A stretch of 64,000 nt of DNA, from the NCBI RefSeq assembly GCF_019320115.1, contig NC_089591.1, positions 57,164,078 to 57,228,077 of the forward strand, in the 5' to 3' direction. Within the stretch, counting starts at the first letter, position 1, and every line of letters starts with the position of its first letter. The position numbers were made by a program, and so were the translations under genes. The stretch is from Miscanthus floridulus. Lineage: Eukaryota > Streptophyta > Magnoliopsida > Poales > Poaceae. The notes below the pieces were generated by a model that was not told the origin of the DNA, did not search any database, and worked only from the letters and a program-made list of their open reading frames with translations. Positions 33,601 to 45,286 of the stretch are shown here, piece by piece.

Positions 33601-34891
33601 TTTATATGATATGCATTTACGTTATAGGCATTTTATGGAAACTACGTGCATAAATATATCTACCCATGAGTCCTACTAGTTCAGGTCGAGTAGTTGCTAT
33701 GCTCAGGATGTCGGTAGCCTGAGTAACCTGCCGTTATTCGTAAATAGGTGATTAAACTATGATATCATGATGAAATAATGGAAAGGAAAATGGTGACCGG
33801 GTAGGGATGTGGATTTGGTACTGGTGGGTGTGAGGGGTTGTGTCCTGCAGCCAACAGGGCATAGCCCGGTTACACTTTTCCCCGTCTGTGTCGATTAAGG
33901 ACCGGTCGTTGCATATGACTCTAGGCAAGTCACATATTATTGTCCCGAGCACATACTTGGGTATGGGCGTAGGGAAGACTTGATGCTCTCTTGTTGCGGA
34001 TTCGGCTCTTTTCGGACCGACTGATGGGAAGAGGAGGTGGAGGAGGTTCTTGCACCGCACTGAGTCTGGGACTTAGGGGCGGGGGCTTGGAGTCCAAGTT
34101 TGGACGGGGACCTAGACACCCGAGACAGGAGAGTGGTGGGTTAGTCCTGCTTGTGCCTAGGGTACAAGTGGGGTGTGTGTCTTTAGGGCACCTAGCTGGG
34201 CACATTGATTCATGAATCGCTGGGCTATCCGGTACGGCTTGTCTGCGGTTTAGCACCGTAGTAAGAACTGGAAGTGGAAAAGGAGAAGGAACAACATCGA
34301 TTGCTCAACTCTTGCTTGAAAGTAGAACAGGTGCTTATATAGATTGACTAAATAAAAACTTAATACGGCTGATAATAATAAAGCATCAATAAGGACTCGC
34401 TATTAGTATTGCTTTCTGCTAAAGAAAACCAGCAACCATAAAGCCTAGCATATTCTTTGGAGTCGAAAAAGTATTCCCACTGGTCGGATAAGTTTTGCGA
34501 GTACATTGTGTACTCAGGGTTTATTTACCCCTGTTGCAGGTGATGCTTGATGAGTACCTTGTGTGGAGGATCCTTCTGGTGGGCTCAGACAGAATCCTCA
34601 TTATCTTATCGCTAGATGTTATCTTTTAATATTCCGCTGTTTATCATTCCGCACTCTGTATCTGGTATTGTAATAATGTACTTTTTAAGAAACTCTAATG
34701 TATGAAATGGACTTGTGTTATAACTTGTTCTCATTATTGGATCCTTGGAAAAAATGTGGATCTTTTGGGTTCTCCCTCGGGGTGTGCCCGACGGACACCG
34801 CTCGCTGTAGTTGCTTTCAGGGTGCTTAGTGTCTGGTGGAAGACGAGCGCCTCCGTAAGTACGCTATTTCGGGTGGTTCTGCCACAAGGAT
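30684..34891 (+). mobile_element. 4.2-kb solo LTR (Gypsy, Tekay/Del-like) with TSD AGGAT
   Basis: The LTR at 30689-34886 starts TGTAACACCCTGGTGTTAC and ends GTGGTTCTGCCACA. It is flanked by the perfect direct repeat AGGAT (30684-30688 and 34887-34891). No PBS, polypurine tract or gag-pol is inside, so it is a solo LTR left by recombination between two LTRs. The length and TGTAACACCC start recall Tekay/Del Gypsy elements. The GC-rich part at 31190-32830 has long overlapping open frames on both strands but no protein signature. The LTR sits inside the 3' part of the older Gypsy element. Confidence 0.85.
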
Positions 34892-35763
34892 TCTAAGATC
34901 TTGATCTCCCTTTGCGGGCCACGGGATGTCTCGGTATGGTCGAGATTCCTTTACGTCATGTTCGGACTCCTCAGAAGCATGTAGCTACGCGATTCGGGGG
35001 ATTAGAGAAGATCTCTCTTTATTCAGATTCCTCCCTAGGATCTGACCGATCCGCCATTGTTATGCGACCATGTATTTAGTCTCCTTGCAAGTCCAACTCT
35101 CAAGCCCCCACGCGCAGCAAGGGTTCGATTGAGGGGTCGGCTCGTCTTAAGGTTGTCCTCCCTCAAGCATTTTTTCAATAAAATGGAGGGGCTAAGTTGT
35201 GCCATGTTTTTTCTCAATGGATGAACCATGGTGCTTGGTGAGCTATTAACGAGCAAGTTTGAGGGGGGCCGACTTCCCATTCATGGGGGTCTAGCATGGG
35301 TCAGCTAGTGACTGACTCTAGGTTCCTGATGGCTAGTCCATATAGTTCTCGGGTCCGTTCGATCGGTCCTGAGGGCTTGTTGCCTTTCTTCGAGGAAAAA
35401 CCATGGACCACGCTCTGTCAAGACTCAAACATGGGATAGGATGCCTGCGGCGCTCATGCACCTGGGTACTATTCACTAGCGGGCCCATCATGTTCCACCC
35501 CTCACTCTAAAGGTGCCCTAGAGCGGTTGTGAACCCATCGGTGGGCCAACCTTCGAACTCCTAGGCCATGGGAGCGTCTTCAGCTCCATATCCCTACTTA
35601 CCTACGGCGGTCTTTAGCCCATCGAGGGGGCGAACTGATATCCAGCATGCCCTTTGAGGAGCGTCCGAGGGTGGCGTGTGCATGATTCCTGGAGAGGCGA
35701 AGTGACGGGGCGTGGCGGGCGCGTCGATCTAGGCGGACGGTTCGGCTCTCGTCTTACCCCGCC
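34892..35763 (-). other. Gypsy interior, non-coding 3' region
   Basis: Sequence between the solo LTR and the plus-strand extra ORF region. I see no ORF with a signature. It would form the 3' untranslated part of the minus-strand transcript and the upstream region of the antisense ORF. Confidence 0.5.
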
Positions 35764-35771
35764 TTATAAAT
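35764..35771 (+). promoter_or_regulatory. TATA-box candidate for the antisense ORF of the Gypsy element
   Basis: TATAAATA in the context CGCCTTATAAATAGTGAGC on the plus strand, followed about 30 bp later by a C/T-rich stretch suitable for transcription start. The extra ORF starts about 1 kb downstream, after the insert at about 35937-36710. The functional link is inferred. Confidence 0.45.
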
Positions 35772-35936
35772 AGTGAGCTCCGCCTTTATGTTTTGGCATG
35801 CCAAACTGTAATCTTGCCTTCTCCTACTTTCTGCCTCCATCGTTCGGATCTGCTGTCTCTGCTAGTTTGTCGCTAGCGCCCTAGATCTGTAGCTTTTGCT
35901 TCTCCACCATCGCCAAAAAGTCCTCTGATGAGGACA

Positions 35937-36710
35937 TGACACCCATGCATATGACCATGTTTGGCATATGGTATAGAGGGGTAGGAGGCCAGCAAGGGTG
36001 TCCAAGTCAAGAAGGAGGCCCGAGGCTAATTTGGTTCGAGTCCCCGAGGTGGAGGCCCAAAGCCACTCAAGTTCGAGTCTGCCTCGGCCTCCAGGACCAG
36101 TCTACCTTAAACTGGTCACCTAGGATGCATCCGGACTCCGTTTTCAACGATCCACATATGGATGGAAAGCTAAATTGATAAAGAAGCCAATCCAAGTGGT
36201 TTCACATCAAAAGCTCTTCAGAATCAACGGTAATCATTAAAACAAGTCAGCATCCAAAATCTACCAGGGTGCTGCGACACCATCTTTTGGTCCATTGGAC
36301 CATGTATCATGTTTGGGCCCATTAGGGGGCACGTCTAGGGTAGGTGATGACCCTAAGACCTTTATAATCATACGCCACCGCCATCATTAGGTTTTGAGTT
36401 TTGCTTAGATTATTCTATCAAGAACAGTTTCGCTGTTTATCGGTTTGTGAGACCCCAACTTCGTGAGATTAATCATTCATCTGCAATTTGGTTGTGTTTT
36501 TTCTTGTTCTTGCTTGTGTTCTTCGTTGCGTAGGCAGGGATTAGCCTTCTTGGTGAGGTCAACTTGCTCCATGACTTGGTTGATAACCAGAGGAGCTGTG
36601 GTGCTAAGATTGCAGGGTTTGATCTTTCGATCTGAAGCCGAATCGGTGTGTCATTGTCCACCACAACGATAATTACCTCTACCTGACGAAAGATTGGGAT
36701 CCCCGTTCCC
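35937..36710 (+). repeat. Probable LTR-like insert in the antisense ORF leader
   Basis: The segment begins near ATGACACCCATGCATATGAC and ends near GACGAAAGATTGGGA. It includes GGCCCATTAGGGGGCACG, CCTTTATAATCATACG and AAGAACAGTTTCGCTG, which read like a small LTR with its own promoter and leader. It appears to separate the leader coding-like SSDED from the ORF body. I could not find a clear target duplication, so the borders are approximate. Confidence 0.35.
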
Positions 36711-36740
36711 ATTATCCTCGCTCCTCCATCTTCGCTTTCC

Positions 36741-39700
36741 ATGGAGTCGTGGTACCGCTTCGACGTCACCCACGCACGCATGGAGGGCCTCGTCAAGCGT
36801 GGTCTTCTTTGTGGGAGGACTGACGTGATGGAGTGGCTGGTTCCCGACCACGAGGAGGTGCCAATGCTGCCCGATGGTTACATCATCTCCTTCGCACCCT
36901 TCCATGAGTGTGGGCTCATGATCCCCCCTCATCTGTTCTTCCGAGGGTTGCTGCACCACTACCAGGTTGAGCAACAACACCTCAATCCCAATGAGATCCA
37001 GCACATCATGGCCTTCATCGTGATGTGCAAGGGGTACCTAGGGATAGAGCCACACTTCGAGTTATGGATGTACTTCTTCGCCATCTCCTTGTACAGGAAG
37101 GACAGAGGCGGGGAGATCTTGGTGTCGATGGGATGTGTGGGCATCCATCTCTAGGGGCAGTGGTCGGCCGAGTACATGCCCTGCCAGTTGTCTAGATCCA
37201 ATAAGGGGTGGCACGCGTAGTGGTTCTACTTAAAGAATGACCCCGCCGCCCCCACCGGGCACTTGATCAAAGAGGCACCACCGATGTGGTCGTGGGGGCC
37301 ACCTGACAAGGAGAAGAGGAGGATGCACAACATCCTTGAGGCCATCGTGTTGCTGAGGAGCCACGGCCTTTGCGGGGCTAGCGTCATTGGAGCATATCAC
37401 TTGAGGAGTGTGGTGCCACTGATGGCGCGTGCCCTCCAGTTGATTAGGGTGGTGCCCATCGTGGAACTTAGCGGGACGGTGATCGCTCAGGGGCCGCTTT
37501 GCAACAGCGAGATTGCACAGTGCATCAAGAAGGCAATGGACAAGTCCAACGCTGTGTTCCTAATCCCGGGACATCCCATGATGTGGCTAGAGCCGGGCTC
37601 CATCAAGCTACCAGCGAATTCTGGCTTTTGGGCCTCTGTCGTGCCGCAGCCGGAGCATATGGCTGTGAGGGCGGTGAACCATGCCGCAGATGAGTAGAGG
37701 AAGAAGGAGAAGCATGGCAAGGATAAGAAACGGCGGGCGAGGGAGTAGATGAAGCTGCAGCGGGGGGAAGCGGTGCCAAGGCTCATTGGAGGAGGAAGAT
37801 GAGGAAGAAGAGGAGGAGGGGGCAATGGCTCTGGGTCACCCATCCCGTGGGACGATCTGGCCGATGGGGACGAGGACCTGCCTTTGCTGCAGATAGGGCC
37901 CCTCTTGTGGCATCTCCTAGAGCAAGAGGGGGAGGACTCACCTCAGAGATGGCAGGAGCGAGTTGACCCGCTACACCCGGGCCTTCTACGTCGCCCCTGG
38001 AGCCGAGGAGAGCTAGTGGCTCCGCCTCGTCTAGGCCTCCCGAACAAAGGGATGGCTCAAAATGGCAGTGTGATGAGGAGTTGCAGCCGGGGATGGGTGG
38101 GCCAGCCCTGAAATGTTAGCGCCCGACGATGTCAAGATAAGCCGAGAGTTTTTTTGTTCTTTTGTTTTTTTGATAAATTTTTTGCCGTGGACTAACTATC
38201 GTACCTTCCGTAGCATTAGGGGTGCAGAACCCTACTGAAGCTGGCACCGAAGAAGATTCTCGCCCTTCAGCGGGTGCGCCAGGACCCATTTGGCGTCGCA
38301 CCGGAGGCTGATGGGAGAGTGGCCGGGGTGACCACGGGGTCGACCAGGACGACGTAGCCATTGGCCGTGTCTATGGGATGGCAGCCAATGAAAAGCGTGT
38401 CTGAGGCTCCCGTGGTAGGCACGATGTGGCCGGGCATGGCCACGACACCGCAGGCGAAGATGGCATGGCCAAAGTCGTCGTCCACACTGGTGGGCGCATC
38501 GGTGACGGAGCAACCAGGGCTGTTGTCCGGGTAGACGGCGACACCCGTGGTGGGATGGACAAAGGAGGCCGCGCCGGGTGCACCCTCGGTAGGCATGACA
38601 TTAGGGTAGGCTTCCTCGCCCACGTCACCTGCCCCTCTACTGTTGGGGGCCTGGTCTAAAGGAGTTGCAGTGTAAGAGGGGTCGGCGTTGCCTGGGGTCA
38701 GCACTAAGGCATCTTGGCCTCTGGTCTAGGTCAGCAACGACCCTCACACCTAGGGAGGACCCCAGATCAGGTGGGCTGACTATCAGGACCTAGGGGCAAC
38801 ACTCTTCACCCTCGACAACACTGTAGAGAAGAGGGAGTGGGGGAGCGTCCATGCAGAGGTGCGGATCACGGTCCGTGCCCTAACCACCACGTTGAGTTCG
38901 TTGCAAGATGTCATCGCTTCGGTTGGCCAGGTATAGTGCATCAGCGTTTTTTACCTTCATCTTCCTTTTTCTTGCCTTTTAACTCATACCCTTTTCATAG
39001 GTTCTCATGGACCGTAGCCAAAAGAAGTCTATGTTCCTTCACCGCAAGAAGGGCATTTGGGATCACCTCTTGGTGGAGGAGCAGCTACGAGCTATGGGGG
39101 AGCAGCTACGTGACGAACTGGCTGCCTAGCTCGCCGACGCTCGTTAAGAAGTGGCCGAACTTGCCCCCGTTCACTAGGAGTTGGCCGACCTCCAAATCAA
39201 GTACGTGGAGGCTCGTGACGACGCCCGTGAAGCTGGGGATAAGCTTTTGGACCTGGTCGAGAGTATGTGCATGGATGCTGTGGAGATAGAGGGTGAGCTC
39301 TGGGGCAGAAGGATCTAAAGGCCATGACAGAGGCGGTGACCACCAGACTCGTCGTGGAGGTTAGTAGGCCTAGAACTTGGAGGCCAAGGTGGCCTGGTGG
39401 TGTGACGAGGCGCGCAAGCTTCAGGCGGACGTGGACAGTAAGCCCCTGGTCTTCCTTTGCTGTCCTTCTCTCTAGGATCCACGACAGTCTTTTTGACATG
39501 GTTGGTACATGTTTTGGGTAGGTCTTGATCACAAGCTTGGGGTAGAGGTGATGAAGAGCCGCAGCCTAAAGAAGGGGCTCAGCGAGGTGAAGATCACCCT
39601 CCAAAAGGAGAGCGATGAGCACGACGCCCTACGCGTCACTGTCCAGCTGGTCTACAATTGCCTTGAGCTGGCCCCGGCGTAGGAGATGAGCTTGCTCATG

Positions 39701-39945
39701 ATCCGCGCCATCTGGATCATGGATCAGGCGCGTGAGATGGCAAGGGACGCACTCCGCTTCAGCATTCATCGGTCGTTCGCAATCGCTCGTTCTCATTATG
39801 AGAACATCGATCTAGAGACGATGAGCTAGGGCTTCGTGCCCGGTTACTCCAATACCGAGCTAGAGGACATCGAGAAGGAGGTGGCCCATCTGGTGCAGGA
39901 CTTATCTACCAAGATAGAGGGTGAGATCATCCTCCCAAAAAATTA
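36741..39945 (+). pseudogene. Antisense extra ORF region of the Gypsy element
   Basis: On the strand opposite gag-pol, the frame from 36741 reads MESWYRFDVTHARMEGLVKR, then RTDVMEWLVPDHEE, LPDGYIISFAPFHECG, HHYQVEQQHLNPNEIQHIM and YLGIEPHFELWMYFF. This is the plant domain annotated as putative gypsy type transposon, found in extra ORFs of Tat elements. The frame breaks at 37152, and related blocks continue at 37263-37697. A coiled-coil-like acidic/basic region (EEQLRAMGEQLRDELAA) follows at 39070-39250, ending near 39945. Many stops show it is dead here. Its function in the element is unknown. Confidence 0.7.
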
Positions 39946-40389
39946 GTTAGTTAGGCCAAATAGTGACCTTGTAATAATTGGATAGATTTTAAATTTCTAC
40001 TATGGTTGAACAATTTTTTTGGTTCGTCGTCCTTTTTTTATAAAAAGGTTAATATGTTCTGACCCTTTTCATGGTTAAGGTTGTAAATCTTGGGATGCGG
40101 GTGAAACAACTCCGATCATGCTAGTGAGCAAAAATGTCATAGCCGTTGGGGCGTAGGTTTCTTGTAGTCCGATTAGTTTTACTCAGGGTTTGTTTCCGCA
40201 GCTCTTACTTTGAGATCTTAATGTAAGGGAGGGTCGAGCAAAGAGAATATCTCTGAGTAGATATACTCTTATCAGCCCTCGAGTGATGCTCGACTCCCTG
40301 TCGTTGCCGAGGTCGGGTGTCACTAAAGATAGGGAACGATAGCGAAATTGATAAGAGAAAAAGTTTTCGTATTTCAGAAATATCATTCC

Positions 40390-43380
40390 TAAGTACATGC
40401 ATAGGCTAGGGGTAAGAGCAACGTAGCTGCTCGATGTTTCATGCATTGGTGAAGACCTTGTCTTCGATGGTCTTGAGCTTGTAGGTGCCTGATCGGAGCA
40501 CCTCCACGACGGCGTACGGTCCCTCCCACGGCGAGGAGAGCTTGTGATGGTTTTTGTTGCTCTGGACGAGGCGGAGTAATAGGTTCCCAACATTGAAGAC
40601 ATGACCCCGCACCTGACGGCTATGGTATCGACGCAGCGCCGCCTGGTACTTGGCCGAGCAGAGGAGGGCAACATCGCGCGTCTCATCTAGCTAATCCATG
40701 GCGTCCTCGAGGGACGCCTTGGCTCCTTGCTCGTTGTACGCCCTAACCCTCGGTGCCCCATAGTCGATGTCGGTCGAGAGGATAGCCTTGGAACCATTGA
40801 CCATGGAGAAAGGTGTGTAGCTAGTGGCCCGGCTAGGTGTCATCCTCAAGCTCTAGAGCACCACGGGAAGCTCCGTGACCCAACGCCCACCAAACTTGTT
40901 CAACCGGTTGAAAATCCTAGACTGGAGACCTTGTAGGACCATGCCTTTCACATGCTCAACATGCCCATTCATGCGGGGGTGCACCATGGTGGCCCAATCA
41001 ACGCGGATGTGGTATTCATCCTAGAATTGAAGGAACTTCTTCCCAATGAACTATGTGTCATTGTCCGTGATAATGGAGTTTGAGACTCTAAAGTGATGGA
41101 CGATGTCGAGGAAGAATAACACGGCCTGCTTGGACTTGATCACGGAGATCGGTCGAGCCTGTATCCACTTTGTAAACTTGTCTATGGCGACAAGCAAGTG
41201 CATGTAGCCCTCGGGCGCTCTTTTGAGTGGTCCGGCCATATCGAGCCCCAGACCATGAATGGCTACTTGATGGAGATTGTTTGGAGTGCTTGGGCTAGCA
41301 GGTGGGTCTATCAGGCGTAGTATTGACACCCTTTGTAGGTGCGCACAATTTGCTCAACATCGGCCACCGCGGTCGGCCAGTAGAAGCCCTATCAAAATGT
41401 GTTTCTGACTAGGGTTCTGGGTATGGCATGATGTCCACAGACCCCATCGTGAATGTCCTTCAGTAGTTGCCTCCCTTGTTTTCGACGGGAATGCAACGTT
41501 GTAGGATCCCGGTATGGCTTCGCTTGTAGAGCTCCTCCTCGACAATGATGAAAGACTTGGCTCGACATGCGATCCGCTGAGCCTCTGTCTTGTCGGTCAG
41601 GAGCACTTCACAGAGAAGCCAATCGAGGTGCGGGATCCTCCTATTAGCTAGAGGGTTGGGCTCTGCCACTAGATCTTCATCAAGCTCCATGACTTCAGGG
41701 TCAGAGGGGGTAGGCGATCGATTAGCCCCCGAGCCTAGAGCAAGCAGCTTGTCCTTGGTCTACCCCCGTTCCTCATAGCGGACCGAAAGTTTGTGTTGAT
41801 CGCTGGTGAAGATGCCCGTCGGCACCGGCTCTTGGCTGGACACCATCTTCGCTAGTGTGTCGGTCACCTCATTGAGCCACCTCGAGATGTGATTGAGTTC
41901 AAGGCCATCGAACTTGTCCTCCAGCTGGCGGACTTCTCGGTAGTAAGTAGCCATCTTGGTGTCATGGTAGCTTGACTCCTTCAGGATTTGACCGATGACT
42001 AGCAGTGAGTCGCCTCAAACGTCAAACCGTCGGATGCCCAACTCAATGGCAATGTGTAGGCCATTGATGAGCGCCTTGTATTCGTCCACATTGTTGGAGG
42101 TGGGGAAATGGAGGCGGACCGCGTACTTCATGTGTATCCCGAGGAGCAAAACAAAGACCAGCCCCACGCCGGCGCCTCTCTTCATCAGCGACCCATCGAA
42201 GTACATCATCCAGTATTCTTGGTCGATGGTTGCTGGCGACATCTGGACCTCGGTCCATTCTGTAACAAAATTGGCCAGTGCTTGGGACTTGATGGTCATT
42301 TGAGGGGCATATGAAATGCTCTGACCCATCAGCTCGAGTGCCCACTTGGCGATTCTTCCTCCTGCTCTACCACCAGGGCAGCGCTGACCACTTGTGTGGT
42401 GGCCACGATGTAGAGTAGGAGCAGCTCTCCATCGGTCGGGGGGACCAAGATCAGGGCTTTCATCAGGATTTCCTTGACTTGGTCAAGTGCCTCCTGAGCC
42501 TCTGGAGTCCACGCAAACCAATCGAGCTTCTTTAGAAATTGATACAACGGGAGGCCTCGTTCGTCGAGGCATGAGATGAAATGGCTAAGTGTGGTGAGGC
42601 ACCCCGTGACTCACTGCACTCCCTTTAGATTCTGGATTGGACCCATCCTCATGATGGCCGAGATCTTTTTTGGGTTGGCTTTGATGCCACGCTCAGAGAT
42701 GATGAACCCAAGCAGCATGCCCCTCGAGACCCTGAAAATGTATTTTTTAGGGTTGAGTTTGATGCCGTTTGCTCATAGTTTTGTGAAGGTCTGCTCTAGG
42801 TCATCCATGAGCTGGTCGGTCTGTTTGAACTTGACTATGATGTCATCTACGTAGGCCTTAATGGTCCACCCGATGATGTCTCCAAAACACTTGAGCATAC
42901 ATCGCTGGTATGTAGCTCCCGCATTTTTTAGATCAAAAGGCATCATGACATAGCAGAACGATCCAAACGGGGTGATGAAAGAAGTCACGAGTTGGTCGGA
43001 CTCTTTCACGGTGATCTGATGGTGCCCGGAGTATGCATCAAAGAAGCAGAGGGTTTTGCACCCCGAGGTCGAGTCGACTACTTGATCTATATGTGGGAAA
43101 GGAAATAGATCCTTTGGACACACCTTATTGAGACTCGTGTAGTCAACACACATTCTCCATTTTTCATTCTTTTTTTCGTACAAAGATGGGATTGGCTAAC
43201 CACTTGAGATGATACACTTCCTTGATGAATCCAGCTACCAAAAGCTTTGTGATCTCTTCGTCGAAGGCCCTGTGCTTCTCCTCATCGAAGCGGCATAGGC
43301 ACTGCTTCACTAGTTTGGAGCCTGGCCTGATCTTCGAGGTGTGCTCGGTGACTTCCCTCAGGATGTTCGGCATGTTCGAG
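40390..43380 (-). pseudogene. Gypsy pol: RT, RNase H and integrase remnants
   Basis: The RT block at 42773-43373 includes WRMCVDYTSLNKVCPKDLFP, CFFDAYSGHHQI, FGSFCYVMMPFDLKNAGATY and YVDDIIV. Below it are the RT-connection (FAWTPEAQEALDQVK) and RNase H (MMYFDGSLMKRGAGVG, NVDEYKALINGL, ELNHISRWLNEVTDTLAK). Integrase pieces near 40700-41690 include HGLGLDMAGPLKRA, HLLVAIDKFTKWIQARP, SIITDNDT and, further on, GHVFNVGNLLLRLVQ with WEGPYAVVEV. Stops and frameshifts occur throughout. Confidence 0.85.
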
Positions 43381-43436
43381 GGTTTCCACGCGAAGATATC
43401 TCTGTTGGTGTAGAGAAAGTCAATGAGCGCGCTTTC

Positions 43437-44045
43437 CTATTTGGAGGAAAGCATGGTGCCAATGTGCACTACTTTGCCCTTGGAGCTACTGGGGTCTATG
43501 AGGACCTCCTTGATGCCCTCCATGGGCTCAAAAGATCCGACCAACAGCTTGGAGCTGGGTGCCTCCTTGGTAGTCCCTTCCTTGATGACCGTGAGCTCCT
43601 CGAAGGCGATGATTGCCGAGGCATGCTCGCAGCACTCAACCTCGCACTCATAAGCACGCTGGAAGGTGGTGCCGACAGTGATGACCCCACGCGGTCCTAA
43701 CATCTTGAGCTTTAGGTAGGTGTAGTTGGGGACGGCCATGAACTTCATGTAGCATGGTCGTCCCAGGATGGCATGGTAGGTCCTGTGGAATCCAACCACC
43801 TCAAAGGTGAGGGTCTCTATCCTGTAGTTAGTCGGATCCCCAAAGGTGATGGGCAAGTTGATCTGCCCGAGCGATACGGCTTGCTTCCCTAGCACGATGC
43901 CATGGAAAGGCGCCCTGATCGGTTGAACGCGCAACCGGTCGATGCCCATGGCATTAAGTGTCTCAGCGTACATGATGTTGAGGCCACTGCCTCCATCCAT
44001 CAGCACCTTGGTGAGGTGCTTCATGTCGACGATTGAGTCAACCAT
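43437..44045 (-). pseudogene. Gypsy aspartic protease region
   Basis: The frame contains KVLMDGGSGLNIMYAETL, a retropepsin-like active site (here D-G-G rather than the more usual D-T/S-G). FGDPTNYRIETLTFEVV and YHAILGRPCYMKFMAVPNY follow, both standard in plant Gypsy proteases. It lies between gag and RT in the expected order. Confidence 0.8.
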
Positions 44046-45286
44046 GAGTGGATACCTCCCTGGCTATGGGATGCTATTCGAGTGGTCGGATCGGTCGAAG
44101 GTGATGGCAGACTCTGACCACCGAAAGAAAGACGGCGTGGCTAGTTTGGCTATGTAGACCTCACGATGTGTGATCTTTTGGCGGTGCTAGGAGTCATAGG
44201 CTACCGTCCCATCGAAGATCATGAGGCAGCCATCTGGGGTCGAAAAGCCGCCATCCTTCCCCTTGGTGTTGTCTATCACCGACTCAGGCTTCTTTCTCTG
44301 GTTCCCCTTGTCAGAGCTACCAGATAGTAACCACTTGATAAGGGCATAGTCCTTGTACAGATGCTTGGTGGGGAAGGCGTGGTTTAGGCACGCGCCCTTG
44401 AGCAGCTTCTTGAAGTGGTTAGGAGCATTCTTGGTGGGCGCCCGGCCTCCTTTCCGCTCGGCAGCGACCACGAGCAAGCCCCCATGCTGCTGCTTGTTCT
44501 TCTTCTTGTTTGGATGATTAGAGGGGCCCTTGTCAGCATCCTCGTCCCGCCTTGCATTGCCTTTGGAGCGATCAAAAATCGCTTTGACTGCCTCCTCACC
44601 TGAGGCATGGCTAGTCATGATGTCGAGGAACTCCTTGGTGGTCCGAGGGCCCTTACATCCTAGCTTGTGGACCAAGGACTCACAGGTGGTCCTGGATAGG
44701 AAGGCTCCGATGACGTCAGTGTCGGCGACATCAAGCAACTCATTGCATTGCCTGGAGAAGCGTCGGATGTACTCATGGAGAGTCTCTTCGAACTTCTGTT
44801 GGTAATTTTTCAGATCCCAGGGGTTCCCAGGGCGTGTGTAGGTGCTCTAAAAGTTTCCCACAAAGATCTTCTTCAAGTCCGCCCAACTTTGAATCCGGTT
44901 GGGCGGAAGGTGCTCCAGCCATATTCGCACCGAATCAGCCAGGAACAAGGGGAGGTTGCGGTTAATGAAGTAATCACTATCCGCGCCATCAGCTTAACAA
45001 GCAAGCTGGTAGTCTTTGAGCCACAAGCTAGGGTTCGTCTCCCCAGAGTACTTCAAGACATTGGTCAGCGGTCAATACCGTGGCGAGAAAGCCGCATTGA
45101 GGATGTGCCGGCCAAAAGCCTGGGGCCCCAGCAAGTTGGGGCTTGGGCTCTAGTTTTCGCCATTGTCGTAGTGTCCGCCACGATGAGGATGGTAGCCACA
45201 GCCGGCCTCCTCTCTCGTCACCCCTTCCATGCCTATGGGTGTCTAGGGTGTTGCGTGCATCACGGTTGGGGCCAAGACACTCATGC

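Noticed and set aside
38267..38704. Minus-strand ORF in the antisense-ORF region of the Gypsy element
   Set aside because: No domain signature. It lies opposite the decayed extra ORF region and outside the gag-pol order.
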